Below the pieces are notes generated by a model. It searched no databases and was not told the origin of the DNA. It saw nothing but the letters and a program-made list of their open reading frames with translations. 64,000 bases of DNA from Luidia sarsii (lineage: Eukaryota > Echinodermata > Asteroidea > Paxillosida > Luidiidae). A program made the translations under genes and the position numbers. The stretch covers positions 7,170,225 to 7,234,224 of the forward strand of contig OX465103.1 in the NCBI GenBank assembly GCA_949987565.1. Reading direction: 5' to 3'. Shown here piece by piece: positions 33,052 to 45,700 of the stretch. How positions within the stretch are numbered: the stretch's first letter is position 1; the number at the start of each line of letters is the position of its first letter.

Positions 33052-33323
33052 GATCTCGTTACCTTTGCTCGTCCTGCTCAGTACGGAGAAACTGTGGCCC
33101 AAAGCCCCTTTCATGTTTGGACATCATAGTGAGTGTACAAAAACCAGAGCTGAAGCCTTCATTTTCCCCCGAGGGTCCCAAAAAGAAGGACCCAGAAAAA
33201 GAAGGTGCCTGTTCTAGACAGTCTCATTCACTCTGTGTGTCCCCCGTCCCCTCTTTATGTTCTTTCCAGCAGTCTTCCCATAGTAACCCCCAAAACTCCC
33301 TCTGAGAACAAAAAATAAGAAGG

Positions 33324-33329
33324 AATAAA
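33324..33329 (+). promoter_or_regulatory. Candidate poly(A) signal of the PPM1H/J/M gene
   Basis: AATAAA about 700 nt after the stop codon, beyond the TTCC tract, followed by a GT-containing stretch. It is the first canonical hexamer seen on this strand after the stop. Confidence 0.35.
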
Positions 33330-33566
33330 TGTGTGCCCTCTCTAAGCAGTTCATAGCCCTTAAAGTGCAGACAGGGCAAACAGAGAAAAGCAAAAAAATG
33401 TGATGTGGAGCGTGCCTCTGAGCGATTGATATGCCCCGCAGTGTGACAATGTTGCTGGGCAGCCCCTTTTCCCCCCTGGAACTGTCAGATTAGTGCCCAG
33501 AATGCAGTGTGTATGACCCGTCCCTTTTCCACCAAGCGAGGGCACCCCAGCCATGTGTGACAGTGG

Positions 33567-34017
33567 CACAGACATAAATAACCTATAGACGGACAACAGC
33601 GGGCGCTAGACTGTGGATGTGTGAAAAGCCATGGGCAAACTTGTTCGTCATGTCACACAGACGGATGTACGTACACAAACTCAGTGCAAGATTACGCATT
33701 CTGGCCTGCCATCCACGAGAAAAATTTCCAACAAATTTTGATTCGCTATTATTTCTAATAAAGCACGCAAATACACATCTGTAATGGAGTATGTAGTCAT
33801 CTCTGAAAAGGGCTTTTGATCTCAATCAGCATGGTTTCATCCCCAAAATCCAGTTTGAATCCATTCTGGGATTTCTCCATATATTTGTGCACATTGTTTA
33901 TCTACTTCCGCCCATGGTTTCACATTTAGTCGGGTGCCGTCACCATTACAGTATCCTGACGTCGTTATCTAAAGGCATTGTGTATGGCTGTCGGTCTATT
34001 GGTTATTTATGTCTGTG
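33567..34017. mobile_element. hAT-like MITE, copy 2
   Basis: 451 bp, same ends and interior as 13305-13756. The flanking 8-mers (GACAGTGG / GAGAGGGG) agree at six positions. Confidence 0.75.
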
Positions 34018-34019
34018 GA

Positions 34020-36000
34020 GAGGGGTCCTGTGTCTTCTCGTCAAAGTTGTCAAAAAATTATCCGTCAAAAGTTGAAACGTTGAAAAACAGAATGAGTAAA
34101 AAAAAAAAAAAAAAAGCTAGTGTGACTAGTCCTAGCCACGTGTTGTGAAACGTTGTGGGAAAGATTTTGTTGGCCCTCCTACCAAAGAAATGCACTCCGC
34201 CCCCTATCCTACCTCTGCAGCCATGTTTAGTACTAATTACTCAGCCGAGCTTGTGACCATGTTCAACTCGATCAGACTGCTAAAAGATCATTGTAAGAAA
34301 AAGCTTTGTCTGTGCTTGAGATTCGGAATGTTTTCAATCAGACGTTAACCTGACACCAGTACTACTAGTAAGAAAAGGATTGACTAAACAACGGATTCGT
34401 GAAGCTTTTGGGCTCTTCATGTCTAAGTGATTTAATAAAAAGCTGTAAGCTTTCCCTTTTGTCTTCGTGACTTACATGTCATGCCAGTTGTCAGAAACTT
34501 CTCACAGGAAAGGTTTCTCGGTAAACTGAGAAACTACATGAGCCAAGGAAGCACTAAGATTATTTATTACAATAAATGGTAAAAATGGTATAAAAACAAG
34601 TGAAATTGTCTTTTTAAACAAATGTTGGGTTGCCCTCATTACGCCACTGGCAATCATTTGAGTCGGATCCTTGCCTAACTTTTGAGAAAAATAGAAAAAG
34701 AGCGAAAGAAGAGAAAACTTCAGAGGTAGGTTTTGTTTTGGGAAAGGTTGAGAGAAAAATGAACAGTTTATTTTTTGGCCAATTCTGCTGTTTGTTTCAC
34801 GGCATTGCTCTGATACATTCCACTTTTGTGGGGTTTTTTCTTCTTCTTTTTTAATGCGGGTTTAAATAAGGCCTGGCCTGTCACGTCTTTGTACACTGTT
34901 GACTCACACTGTTAAGTGCACTTAATAGCCGTTGCTGAATCTCAAAGGTGCATCTGTTGAACAGAATCTTGCGTGCCCTAAGGTACAAAAACCACCAGGT
35001 GGCTGTATAATTGTAACGGTAGCAGTCAAGATTATAAAATGATAAAAAAGGCTGCTATTATCACACTTGATTAGAATTAGTGATCTTGCACTTGCAGATG
35101 AAATTTTTTAAAAAGTAGTTGGATTTTTGTGTAGGGGGGAAAACTATTTTCCTGAGCTTCCCTGCTGTGGTTGTATTTGTTAGATGGGACGTGGCTGTTT
35201 GACTGTGCCATTCCCTGAAGTTTACCGGATAGAAGTTTACAAATAGTCTACAATTGGACAGACTGATTGTGATGAACCCGTCTGGCTTGGTCTCCATTTT
35301 CCTCAACGGAAAATGGATTGACTTCCCGTGTGCCTTTGTGGTGGCGTTCAAGCGATTGGTTGCCAGTAACTTCCAAAGTCTAATTGGATGGCTGAGTTCC
35401 AGCATCTCATGGAAGGCTATGACATGTACATGCACCCACATCTGACTTCATCTGCGGGTTAAGATCCTGCGACTCGTGGGATCTGAAGGATTGAGAACCA
35501 CAGTCTCAATGTCTGCTTGATGGCCAACGTCTATTGGAATTAACCAATTGGAGCCCCAGATCTGACGGCTATTGGTCCATCGGGTGGAGTTGGATGTGTG
35601 GAGTCCTTGCTTTCCTGAAAGAATGAGTACAACTACTAAACTGTACAGTGAGAGCCTTTTGTGTCTCATCGAATCTGATGGGCCGAGGGTAGGAGGCAGG
35701 AGAGACAATTCCTGACAATTTGACAGATCGTGGTGGGCACTTTCATCCATGGAATTGGATGGATTTGTGTGCATGGCAACACGTGTCTGGTTGGCTTTGT
35801 TGAGCATCACAGTCTAGACCATCCTTGTATCTGATGGGATTTGATGGGATTGTTGGGATTGAGTAGATGTGCCTGTGCCTGAGATTGGGACAGAAGAACC
35901 GCAAACCTGTTTATTTTCAGTATAGTCAGTATGGTATACATGTACAGTACTCGAATCCATGCCTAAACGGAGACAATGGGAACTGCAACCCATGCAAAGC
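34020..36000. other. Intergenic, no gene seen
   Basis: An A19 run near 34100, a diverged stretch with GATGGGATTTGATGGGATTG near 35830, and short frames with no recognisable motif. Confidence 0.5.
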
Positions 36001-36180
36001 AGGAATTCAATGAGGGTTTGCCCTACTCGACCCATAGCTAGCGCTGCATGCTCAATGATTTGCCCGATCGCCTGCTGAAAAAAAATACAGGCTTCTTGGG
36101 TGCTTTCTACTTTAGACATCTTGACCACCAGACCACCTAGCTGGTCAAGGTCGTGCGGTGGATTCCACCGCGTGGCACCA
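36000..36180 (-). mobile_element. SINE family 2, minus orientation
   Basis: ATGAGGGTTTGCCCTACTCG, ATGCTCAATGATTTGCCCGA, GACATCTTGACCACCAGACC and CTAGCTGGTCAAGGTCGTGC match the 22955 copy on the same strand. Confidence 0.6.
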
Positions 36181-36837
36181 TAGACATTTTGCATCGAGGA
36201 GATTGTAGTTCCGCTAGGGTTATACACAGAAACAGGAAACAGGAATTGGAAAACAGTGTGCAGTGTGTAGTGATGAGTAAGTTGATAACCATGTCTATAG
36301 TCACACAGTACTACAATGAACGTATTGATGAAAGAAACCTGCTAGTTTAGTGCAGGTTGAGATTACTGGCTTTGCAGCGGCCAATGTTTTGCATACCAGC
36401 CAATGTGCTGATACCATCGCTTTCTATTCTGTAAACCGATATCACCAGATACTGAGTACTTGGCGAACTGCTATATTTTTTTTTACCATTTTGAAAGGGG
36501 AAATCAGGAATTGAATTTGTCAGGAAGCCAGTTGAGTTTCTAAAAACAAATGTTGATTTGTGTGTATTCATAGCTGTTGGGTTTGTAACTATTCTACCCT
36601 TCATAAGCATTACCAAAAGAATGCTTTCTTCAGTGTTTAATAGTGAAGCCTTGAAACCTCGGCCTACTCAGGAAAAGTAAATTTGGCTGCTCTGTCAGGA
36701 GGCAGACTTAAAAGAGATGGAAAAATTCAGGCCGTGGCTTTGTCATCGTTTGTATTATGACAGATTTTGTTTCTTGAGAGGGAATTAGCCATTTTAATTT
36801 TGCTTCTGGCTGGCACCCTGCACTCCCAGGAAAGAGA

Positions 36838-36960
36838 GTGGCTTTTTGGAAAGGCCATCAGCTAAGGGCTGGATACCAGTGCTCTTACCAACTGAGCGTT
36901 GGTAAGAGCACTGGTGTGTTACACCATAGGCTTGGTACCTATCCAAGTCCAGTTGCATTT
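36838..36960 (+). mobile_element. tRNA-derived SINE, family 1, rearranged fragment
   Basis: GGGCTGGATACC is followed by an inverted duplication, AGTGCTCTTACCAACTGAGC / TTGGTAAGAGCACTGGTG, then TATCCAAGTCCAG. Confidence 0.5.
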
Positions 36961-37719
36961 TCTACGCATTTTTCATTGATTGTTCATGGTCTCCCTGTCA
37001 GCTCTCCTTTCTTGTCCGTTCAAGTTTTGCTTTTGATGTTTTATCTGAAATTTTGAAAAAGAATCACTTAGATTTGTTTTGAGCAGTTGAGTTTGAGTAC
37101 CATCTGACTACATAGATAGTTGAGTGCATAAGACCATCCCAATATCTTGTTGAAATAAACATCAGCGCTGAGGTAAAATTTGGATTCAGAACTGGTAGTT
37201 GTACTCTTGTGCACGTTGCTAGAACTCAGTTCTTATTTGCAGAATTTGCAAGAACAAACAAAAAGCAACAATACTTGGTAGCATTATTTTGTACATGAAT
37301 ATCTTTGTTCATGTCCTATAGTGAATGCATTTTCTTTAGGCGTTGGTAGAAAAATGCTAAAGCCTTTCAATGGAATAGGTTAAGATTAATGCAAGACTTA
37401 GTGAGTCTTTTAAAGAGATGATAATAATTATATGTACTTTTTTCTTGCAATACAGGAGAAATTTGTGTTTGAAACATATAGCAATGATACAAATGCATTG
37501 GAATCATTTTTGAAGTCCTGGAAATGGCATATTTTTTATATTAAAATTATATATTTAACGTTCTCAATATCTTGATCTTAATTTGTACTGCATAATGGGA
37601 GAGAAAATATTGACCTTTTTATTTTATTTTTATTTGCTTTGTCATCGCTTTGTATAGTGTGTTTTCTCTTTTCCCTTGTACCAATCTTGCTATCCCACTC
37701 CCTGTTCTGCCCTCAAATT
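36961..37719. other. Intergenic, no gene seen
   Basis: AT-rich, without repeats or exon-like frames. Confidence 0.5.
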
Positions 37720-38143
37720 AGGGTCGTTCACACTATGCTACGATAACCAGGTTTTTTCCCCCTCGCGTTCACACAGGCCAAAAAATTGCGTCGCAAAAAA
37801 TTGTGAGCAGATTGTGGTTCATTTAGTCGTTGTGGTCAAGTGGTGGGTGTGTCCTTGAGGGTGGCCCATGCAGGGAGACATATAAACAAGCATAGCACAT
37901 CAGAGTGCAAGCAGTGCATTGTGGGATTTCTTTTTAAATGGTGCGATTCAGCAGAGCTTTACTCGCACACATCGCGTTGCATATAAACATGATTATTTAG
38001 AAAAGTCTCACTAATAGTGGAGTCTGAATCGCTTTTCAAATTCCACCAATAATCAAGATTATTGATGACATATACCTAAAAAAGTGGAGTTTGAATCGCG
38101 ATTCCAAATAATCACAATTTTTTGTAGCAGTGTGAATGGCCCT
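37720..38143. mobile_element. MITE with GAATCGCGATTC interior, intergenic
   Basis: Ends AGGGTCGTTCACACT / AGTGTGAATGGCCCT. The flank TATCCCACTCCCTGTTCTGC is repeated inverted beside the copy at 40336-40698, so the two belong to a larger inverted duplication. Confidence 0.65.
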
Positions 38144-38930
38144 ATTGAGGAACTTTTGTGGGTTTTTGTGTGCAATTATGCAAATTATTGAGGGTCAGTG
38201 GTGCTGAGGTTGGAAGGCAGAAGATTGTCTTCCTGCGCTAGTTTTGGCCGGTAGTTCCACCTTTATTCTTGAGCTTGACTTCTTGTCTTGATGTACAGTA
38301 CTTGGCTGGTTGTGGGGCACTTTTAAATCTACTCCAGTTCCAACTTTGGCTGGACTGTCCTTTCAAGATCGAAGGTTTCGTGAGGTTTTTGTTTTCGTTT
38401 TTGTGATGATTTTTTTCAAAGCAAGGTCCTCCAAGTTGGTATTTATAGTTGAGCCATTATTCCAGGTTACATCCAGAACATATAAAAAGTACTAAAAGAC
38501 TTGTGTTTTGAAACCTCAGTCCGACTAGATATGGTAGTTGTTTCCAATTTAGTTTGCCATAATGATTTGTTATCAACTTAAAAACAAAAAGCATTTGTAA
38601 AAATGTACTGTGTGCAGTCTGATATTTCACAATAAATGTGAAGCAAGTAATGGAAAACAAACCCACAGAATTTTTCTTTTTTTTCTTGTAGTCTTTGAAT
38701 ATGCTCCTTAAGTTATAGTGCTACAAAACCAAAAGTGTAAACCTGGAAGAAGAAAGAGACTCATGTTTTGATCCTTGCCAAACTTTGCCTAAAGACAGAA
38801 TGGACTGCTAGGATCGAAAAAAATAAAGAAGCAAGATCTTAGTTCAATTCCCTCGCTGTAAAAGTCTTGGTAAAAAACCTAAACCCAAATTAGGCTACCA
38901 ACAGTAAAGTAATGTACAGTGGTGTACACA

Positions 38931-39125
38931 ATATCCATGGTCTGGCACAACCACTTGCCCAAAAGTACCCATGTATGCAGGAATGGTGCACATTTAATAC
39001 AGAGCAACATACATGTACTGACAGTCGCCTGATTCAGACACACGCATCACCAAATCATGATTTTTGGGGGAAAATGTAAGTCTTATTTTTTTTCCCGCAA
39101 GTGGTTGTGCCAGACCATGGATATC
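38931..39125. mobile_element. 195-bp hairpin element (MITE-like)
   Basis: Terminal inverted repeats ATATCCATGGTCTGGCACAA at both ends, about 29 bp. No target duplication seen. Confidence 0.55.
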
Positions 39126-40335
39126 ATTTGTTGGTCTAACTTGGGCTTAGGATGTTTTGTCCACCATTTTGTGGTGAATTTGTCAAGAACTAGCAACTTT
39201 CCCACGTGAACATCAGGCCATTTTACATTTTGGATAAATCTTATAGAAGTGGTGATCACATACCTGGTCACTCGGTGGGGAACCTGTGTTTCTTTGGTCC
39301 TTTCCAGATGGCTCACTGAGCTTCAACTCAGAGGGAGCTGCAAGCACTTTCATGGTCACTCTCATTGCTGCAGATGACTCTGTTCAGTGTGGAGAGCATG
39401 CTTAGCAGCCAAAAGTCCCCGTCATTTCGTTGTCGCACGTCATGATGCAGACATTGCTAGTTGACACCAATCGTACGGGGCTCATCTATTATGGTCTACA
39501 TACACTCCTGCCCTCTGTGGAAAGTCAGTCTCCACTCCATTCTAGGCTTCTGGAAGCGTTGGCCATATCATTATGTGGAGCTCTCGATCCCAGCTCTTCT
39601 CTGACGGTCTCTGAAGGGATAAGGCGAAGGACGGATAGTGCTGGTTTCAAAGGGGCAGCTCAGCAACTCACAGCAGTACATCCAGTCCACCCGGCTGGTG
39701 TGACCAGTAATGCAGTCCGGTCTGCCTTAGCATTGCCTCCATGTATCTGCATGCAGTGGCATTTCTCTCTCATTGTTTCTGCTGTAAAAACTGACACTGC
39801 CTACATCTTCGGGTAGTGGGCCTTCTGCTCCCAAGGAACTCCTTCACTTTCCTTCACGTTCTGCGAAGTTCTTTCTGCCTGCAGAATGCCCACATCCCAC
39901 TGCAGTGCATGCCGTCACGTTCCTTGCTCTTACAACCCTTGGGCCTCTTGCACACAAACCACTGCTTGAATTTCTTTCCCCTTTTTGTATGCAAATCATT
40001 GGTTAGTTGACTCCTGCTGAAAGCTGAATGCTGCCTTCCAAGGCATTTGGCTGGAATCCTAGCCTTAACAACTGGGGCTATTGCTCCACCAGGACCTTGT
40101 GGCTTGCTTTCCCATTCCATGCAGTTTTGGTGTCTGCTGCTGCATTCTTACAGTTCCACACCACATTCCACTGCAGTTGGTATTCAAGCCTTAGCAAGAG
40201 TGGACAAAAGAACTTCTTGACTTTCCCTTCTTTTTTTATGCAGATTTTCTGCTGGCTGTTGCATTCTTGTAAGTTGTGAGCTAGATTCATTTTGTTGCTT
40301 TGTACTACATGCTTGTCTTTCAATGGGAGGTCTGA
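39126..40335. other. Intergenic, no gene recognised
   Basis: A 128-codon plus-strand frame at 39430-39813 has mixed composition but no motif I recognise. CAGCAACTCACAGCAGTACA and similar stretches look unique. Confidence 0.45.
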
Positions 40336-40698
40336 TTGGGGGCCTTTTCCATTGTCCCCCCCCCCCCCAGAAAAAAACCCCAGTGATATTTGGATCACGA
40401 CATGAATCGCGATTCACACTACACTATTCGTGAGACTTTTCCAAATAATTGCGTTTATCTGCGACACGATTTGTGTGGGAACGCTCCGCTGAATACCAGT
40501 TTTTTTTTCAAATCCCACAATGCACTGCTAGCGCTCTGACTGACAGGAAGTTCTGTGCGTGTCTACGTCTCCCTGCGTGGGCCACCCTCAAGGACACACC
40601 CACCATTTGGCCACAACTGCTCACCACGATTGGTTCGCTTTATTTTGCGGTGCGATTTTTTAGTTAATTTGGTTTTTTGTTGCAGTGTGAATGGCCCT
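40336..40698 (-). mobile_element. MITE with GAATCGCGATTC interior, inverted copy
   Basis: ATGAATCGCGATTCACACTA interior and right end GCAGTGTGAATGGCCCTAA; the flanking CAGAACAGGGAGTGGGATA mirrors that at 37690. Confidence 0.6.
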
Positions 40699-40913
40699 AA
40701 TTTGAGGGCAGAACAGGGAGTGGGATAAACAATCAAAGAATCAACAAGATTGGTATTACTGGCACAAGGGAAAAGAGAAAACACACTTTGCGTTTGTTTG
40801 CGTTGCGATCTTTTGTTTGTGTGAACGCAAGCAAAAGAACCCCAGTTTTTGAATTTTATTTGCAGTGGAAACGGCCGAGTCATGTCACTTTCTACCTCTG
40901 CTGCAGAAGCATG

Positions 40914-41080
40914 AGGACCAGGGGACGATTTCACTCACGCTTTGCCTTCATCGCAAACACCAACTTCGATTGCCAAGTCTGAAATCAATCGCAACTAAGC
41001 AATTGGTGTACAGCAATGGATTTCAGACTTAGCCATCGCATATGCGATGATCGCAAAGCGTCAGTGAAATCAGCCCCTGT
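40914..41080. mobile_element. Small inverted-repeat element
   Basis: GGGGACGATTTCACTCACGC at the left and GCGTCAGTGAAATCAGCCCC at the right, with GCCAAGTCTGAAATC / GATTTCAGACTTAGCC inside. Confidence 0.5.
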
Positions 41081-42766
41081 GCTTTTTAACCAGCTGTCCA
41101 GTTTACTCAGTAGTCTTGAACGTTTTCCCACGGATGTCAAGGACAGTGCCACTAGTGCCACAGTCCAGGACCTAGTTTGGCACAAGCATGGTCCCCCACA
41201 TGGTACAGTAGCTGATTCAAAGTTTTCTCTTCCACTATCATACATGTATTCTGCGACAACTTGTCACCCAGCCAAATCTTGAATTCACCTGGCGGCCATT
41301 ATTGAGTTGGGGCTGCTATATAGTGGTCATTGCGAAATACAAAATGAACACACATATACTCAACATTTGAGGATTTATGTCATTTTATTAAAAAGAAAAC
41401 AAGTCACAATGACTGGCTATCCTTGGTACAAAAAAAACCGTATGTACAAACACAGCTGTAAGATGCAACGAAAGAGATTCACATTGATAGGTGTACGTTT
41501 CCTTCAGTGCACGTTGGCTAAGGCTAGATAGACTATGTTCACCACTACAATGTATTCTAAAGTGGTATGGGTGGGTGCACCTGTTTGCCATGGGTTTGTG
41601 CTATCTCCGAGTAACATAGACATGACCTGTGGTCAATTTCACCAAACTTACTTACGATCAATTGACAGACAACAATCGCTGCACAGAAAAACATGTGGTC
41701 TATCCGAACTACGAAATTGACTGAGATTGAAGAGACTACTTAAAAACAAGTCTGTTGACTTTCACATGTGCATTAAAAGTCAACTAAGTAGAAAACAAAG
41801 TAAATCAACCCCCCCTTCCTTGTGTAAAATATTATATACAAGGATATGTACAGCCTAAGGATATGCTGACACATGCATACTACCCTGCACTATCTGACAG
41901 AGTGCATTGTCAAGCTGCAGGTACACGTACACACTACGTTATCGTCAATAAATAACAGCAGCCTATCTGGGGCACCTACTGTCCGGGTGCTTGGCCCGCG
42001 GGGCACCTTCAGTCATCCTGTGGACAGGAAAGGGGGGCACCTAGCCCTGACTCGGTGGAGTTGGGGCACCTTTGGTAGGGGCAACCTTGAGCATGCACAG
42101 GTGAGCTATGGGTGATGTCACACCTTCAGGGGCACAACGTCGAGGCTCAAGCGCACAGATGACTCGGGAACACCTAGAGTGCACCTTCGCCCACCTTCAG
42201 GTGAGGCCAACCGCTGGAGAGAGGCAGGGGCTACTACTACTTAGACCCTTGCATGGACCTGCATGCACACTGTGCCCCTTGAGGCACTGACAGAGCTGAC
42301 CTGGGGGGGGGGGGGAACCGTACAAAATGCTCTTGAATTGCTTTTAAAAAAATCACCGCTTGACGTCAGTGTACCCAGATTCGGTAAGAGATCAGCAGTG
42401 CCATCAACGAGAGAAAACTTCACGCCGTGACGGAGATCGTCGGCCTGATGACCTCCGACGATGCCTGCACCTCCTGGTTGCTGGGGTCGGCTCCGCTGGG
42501 TCAAGGGTCGGGCAGGTCAAGGGGTCGTGCGGGTCCAGGCACAGGCCCTAGTGATTGTACCGCTGTGCCAGCGAATGGCTCCTAGTTCCTCGGGTGTCGA
42601 GGATGCCATGTTGGCCACACACGTGCGTAGGGCACACGCTCCACACCAGAATACCACTTTGAGGTTGGTGCGGGCTCTGTCAGCACATGATAGCGGGAGC
42701 ACATCTTGGCGATGGGTTTGGAGGAGGGTTGCTGGGTTGTGTGGTCCAGTATGTGGCCTTCTTTTA
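41081..42766. other. Downstream flank of WDR82, no separate gene seen
   Basis: May include the WDR82 3' UTR (an AATAAA on the minus strand lies near 41385). Contains repeated GGGGCACCT phrases around 41970-42070 and an (G)12 run near 42304. Confidence 0.4.
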
Positions 42767-45700
42767 TTATTCGTCAATGCTGGGCAACCAAAAGGCCTGC
42801 AGGAAGAAACACGAGGCACAAGTGACACTGAGAAAGAAACATGGACCAAGAAGGGTAGCCATGCCAGACCGTAGCCGTGCCAGACCATAGCCACGCCAGA
42901 CCGTAGCCGTGCCAGACCGTAGCCGTGCCAGACCGTAGCCGTGCCAGACCGTAGCCGTGCCAGACCGTAGCCGTGCCAGACCGTAGCCATGCCAGACCGT
43001 AGCCATGCCAGACCGTAGCCGTGCCAGACCGTAGCCGTGCCAGACCGTAGCCGTGCCAGACCATAGCCATGCCAGACCATAGCCGTGCCAGACCGTAGCC
43101 GTGCCAGACCGTAGCCATGCCAGACCGTAGCCGTGCCAGACCGTAGCCGTGCCAGACCGTAGCCGTGCCAGACCGTAGCCGTGCCAGACCGTAGCCGTGC
43201 CAGACCGTAGCCGTGCCAGACCGTAGCCGTGCCAGACCGTAGCCGTGCCAGACCGTAGCCGTGCCAGACCGTAGCCGTGCCAGACCGTAGCCATGCCAGA
43301 CCGTAGCAATGCCAGACCGTAGCCGTGCCAGACCGTAGCCGTGCCAGACCGTAGCCGTGCCAGACCGTAGCCGTGCCAGACCGTAGCCGTGCCAGACCGT
43401 AGCCGTGCCAGACCGTAGCCGTGCCAGACCGTAGCCGTGCCAGACCGTAGCCGTGCCAGACCGTAGCCGTGCCAGACCGTAGCCGTGCCAGACCGTAGCC
43501 GTGCCAGACCGTAGCCGTGCCAGACCGTAGCCGTGCCAGACCGTAGCCGTGCCAGACCGTAGCCGTGCCAGACCGTAGCCGTGCCAGACCGTAGCCGTGC
43601 CAGACCGTAGCCGTGCCAGACCGTAGCCGTGCCAGACCATGGCCGTGCCAGACCGTAGCCGTGCCAGACCGTAGCCGTGCCAGACCGTAGCCGTGCCAGA
43701 CCGTAGCCGTGCCAGACCGTAGCCGTGCCAGACCGTAGCCGTGCCAGACCGTAGCCGTGCCAGACCGTAGCCGTGCCAGACCCTAGCCGTGCCAGACCGT
43801 AGCCGTGCCAGACCGTAGCCGTGCCAGACCGTAGCCGTGCCAGACCGTAGCCGTGCCAGACCGTAGCCGTGCCAGACCGTAGCCGTGCCAGACCGTAGCC
43901 GTGCCAGACCGTAGCCGTGCCAGACCGTAGCCGTGCCAGACCGTAGCTGTGCCAGACCGTAGCCGTGCCAGACCGTAGCCGTGCCAGACCGTAGCCATGC
44001 CAGACCGTAGCCATGCCAGACCATGGCCGTGCTAGACCGTAGCAATGCCAGACCGTAGCCGTGCCAGACCGTAGCCGTGCCAGACCATAGCCGTGCCAGA
44101 CCGTAGCCGTGCCAGACCGTAGCCATGCCAGACCGTAGCCGTGCCAGACCGTAGCCATGCCAGACCGTAGCCGTGCCAGACCATAGCCGTGCTAGACCGT
44201 AGCAATGCCAGACCGTAGCCGTGCTAGACCGTAGCCGTGCTAGACCATAGCCGTGCCAGACCGTAGCCTTGCCAGACTGTAGTCAGAGGCTAAGGTTGAA
44301 TTGGATTTAACGGCTAGCCAAACAGACAACTTCAGCGTGTACTAGATGTTACCCACCTCCCCATGAGGCCCAACCAATCTGAAGGCATTTGATTTTAGTG
44401 AGGGAGGGAGGCAGGGAGACAGGGGGGAGACAGGGGGGAGTGAGGGAGGCAGGCAGGGAGAAAGGCAGGGAGAGAGGCAGTGAGGGAGGCAGGGAGAGAG
44501 GCAGGGGGAGAGGCAGGGAGAAAGGCAGGGAGAGAGGCAGTGAGGGAGGCAGGGAGAGAGGCAGGGAAAGAGGCAGTGAGGGAGGCAGGGAGTGAGGCAG
44601 GGAGAGAGGCAGGGAGAGAGGCAGGGAGAGAGGCAGGGGGAGAGGCAGGGAGAGAGGCAGGGAGAGAGGCAGGGAGAGAGGCAGGGAGAGAGGCAGGGAG
44701 AGAGGCAGGGAGAGAGGCAGGGAGAGAGGCAGGGAGAGAGGCAGGGAGAGAGGCAGGGGGAGAGGCAGGGAGAGAGGCAGGGAGAGAGGCAGGGAGAGAG
44801 GCAGGGAGAGAGGCAGGGAGAGAGGCAGGGAGAGAGGCAGGGAGAGAGGCAGGGAGAGAGGCAGGGAGAGAGGCAGGGAGAGAGGCAGGGGGAGAGGCAG
44901 GGAGAGAGGCAGGGAGGCAGGGAGAGAGGCAGGGAGAGAGGCAGGGAGAGAGGCAGGGAGAGAGGCAGGGAGAGAGGCAGGGAGAGAGGCAGGGAGAGAG
45001 GCAGGGAGAGAGGCAGGGAGGGAGGCAGGGAGGGAGGCAGGGACTGAGACAGGCAGGCAGGCAGGCAGACAGGCAAGCAGGGGGGGGGGAGTTGACCGAG
45101 GAGAGAGGAGAGATACCCACCATGTGCTGAGCTGCCGTGGCCAGCATCATAAACTTAGGGTTGAACTGCACGCAGTGCATGGGCGACTCGCAGTGCTTGG
45201 ATTCCAGGACGGCCGTCTTAGTGCCGTTCTCTGCGTTCCACACGTGGACCTTACCGTCCTGCGAACCTGGAGGCCACACAGACAGAAGATGGTGGCTGCT
45301 GACACATTGTGGTCTGTATGATATTGTATCCTGGGGACAACTTTCCAACAGCTGCTTAACCACTTTCCAGTTCCCATGACAGCCACACAAGCTTCTTCGT
45401 CTTTTTTTAATAATGTGCCATGTCCAAAACTTCCTTAGCAAGGGTCTTCGTGCTCCGGGAAATTCGGGTGCTCAAATGGCTTTGTGAGATTGGTGCCACA
45501 CTCAACCAACAACACACTCTTTAACAACAATATAAAGGAAGCAAGGGTGGTTAAAAAAAGGATCTATTCCTCTGTGCTCTTTTTTTAGCTGCGACATGTT
45601 GACTACCGACCTCGTTGAGGTTGAGGTTGTATCCAAAATAGGCAACTATCACTTCATACATTAACAAGCGTCAAAACCTACCTGGGTAAAAAAAAACAAA

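Noticed and set aside
42767..44158. 463-codon minus-strand frame of [16 protein letters not shown] repeats
   Set aside because: It is intronic minisatellite running into the terminal WDR82 exon; the acceptor CTGCAG before AFWLPSIDE and the homology show the real structure.
44395..45441. Long minus-strand CLSPCLSP frame as a separate gene
   Set aside because: It is the WDR82 exon 7 frame extended into the 12-bp array; only 45121-45266 is supported as coding.
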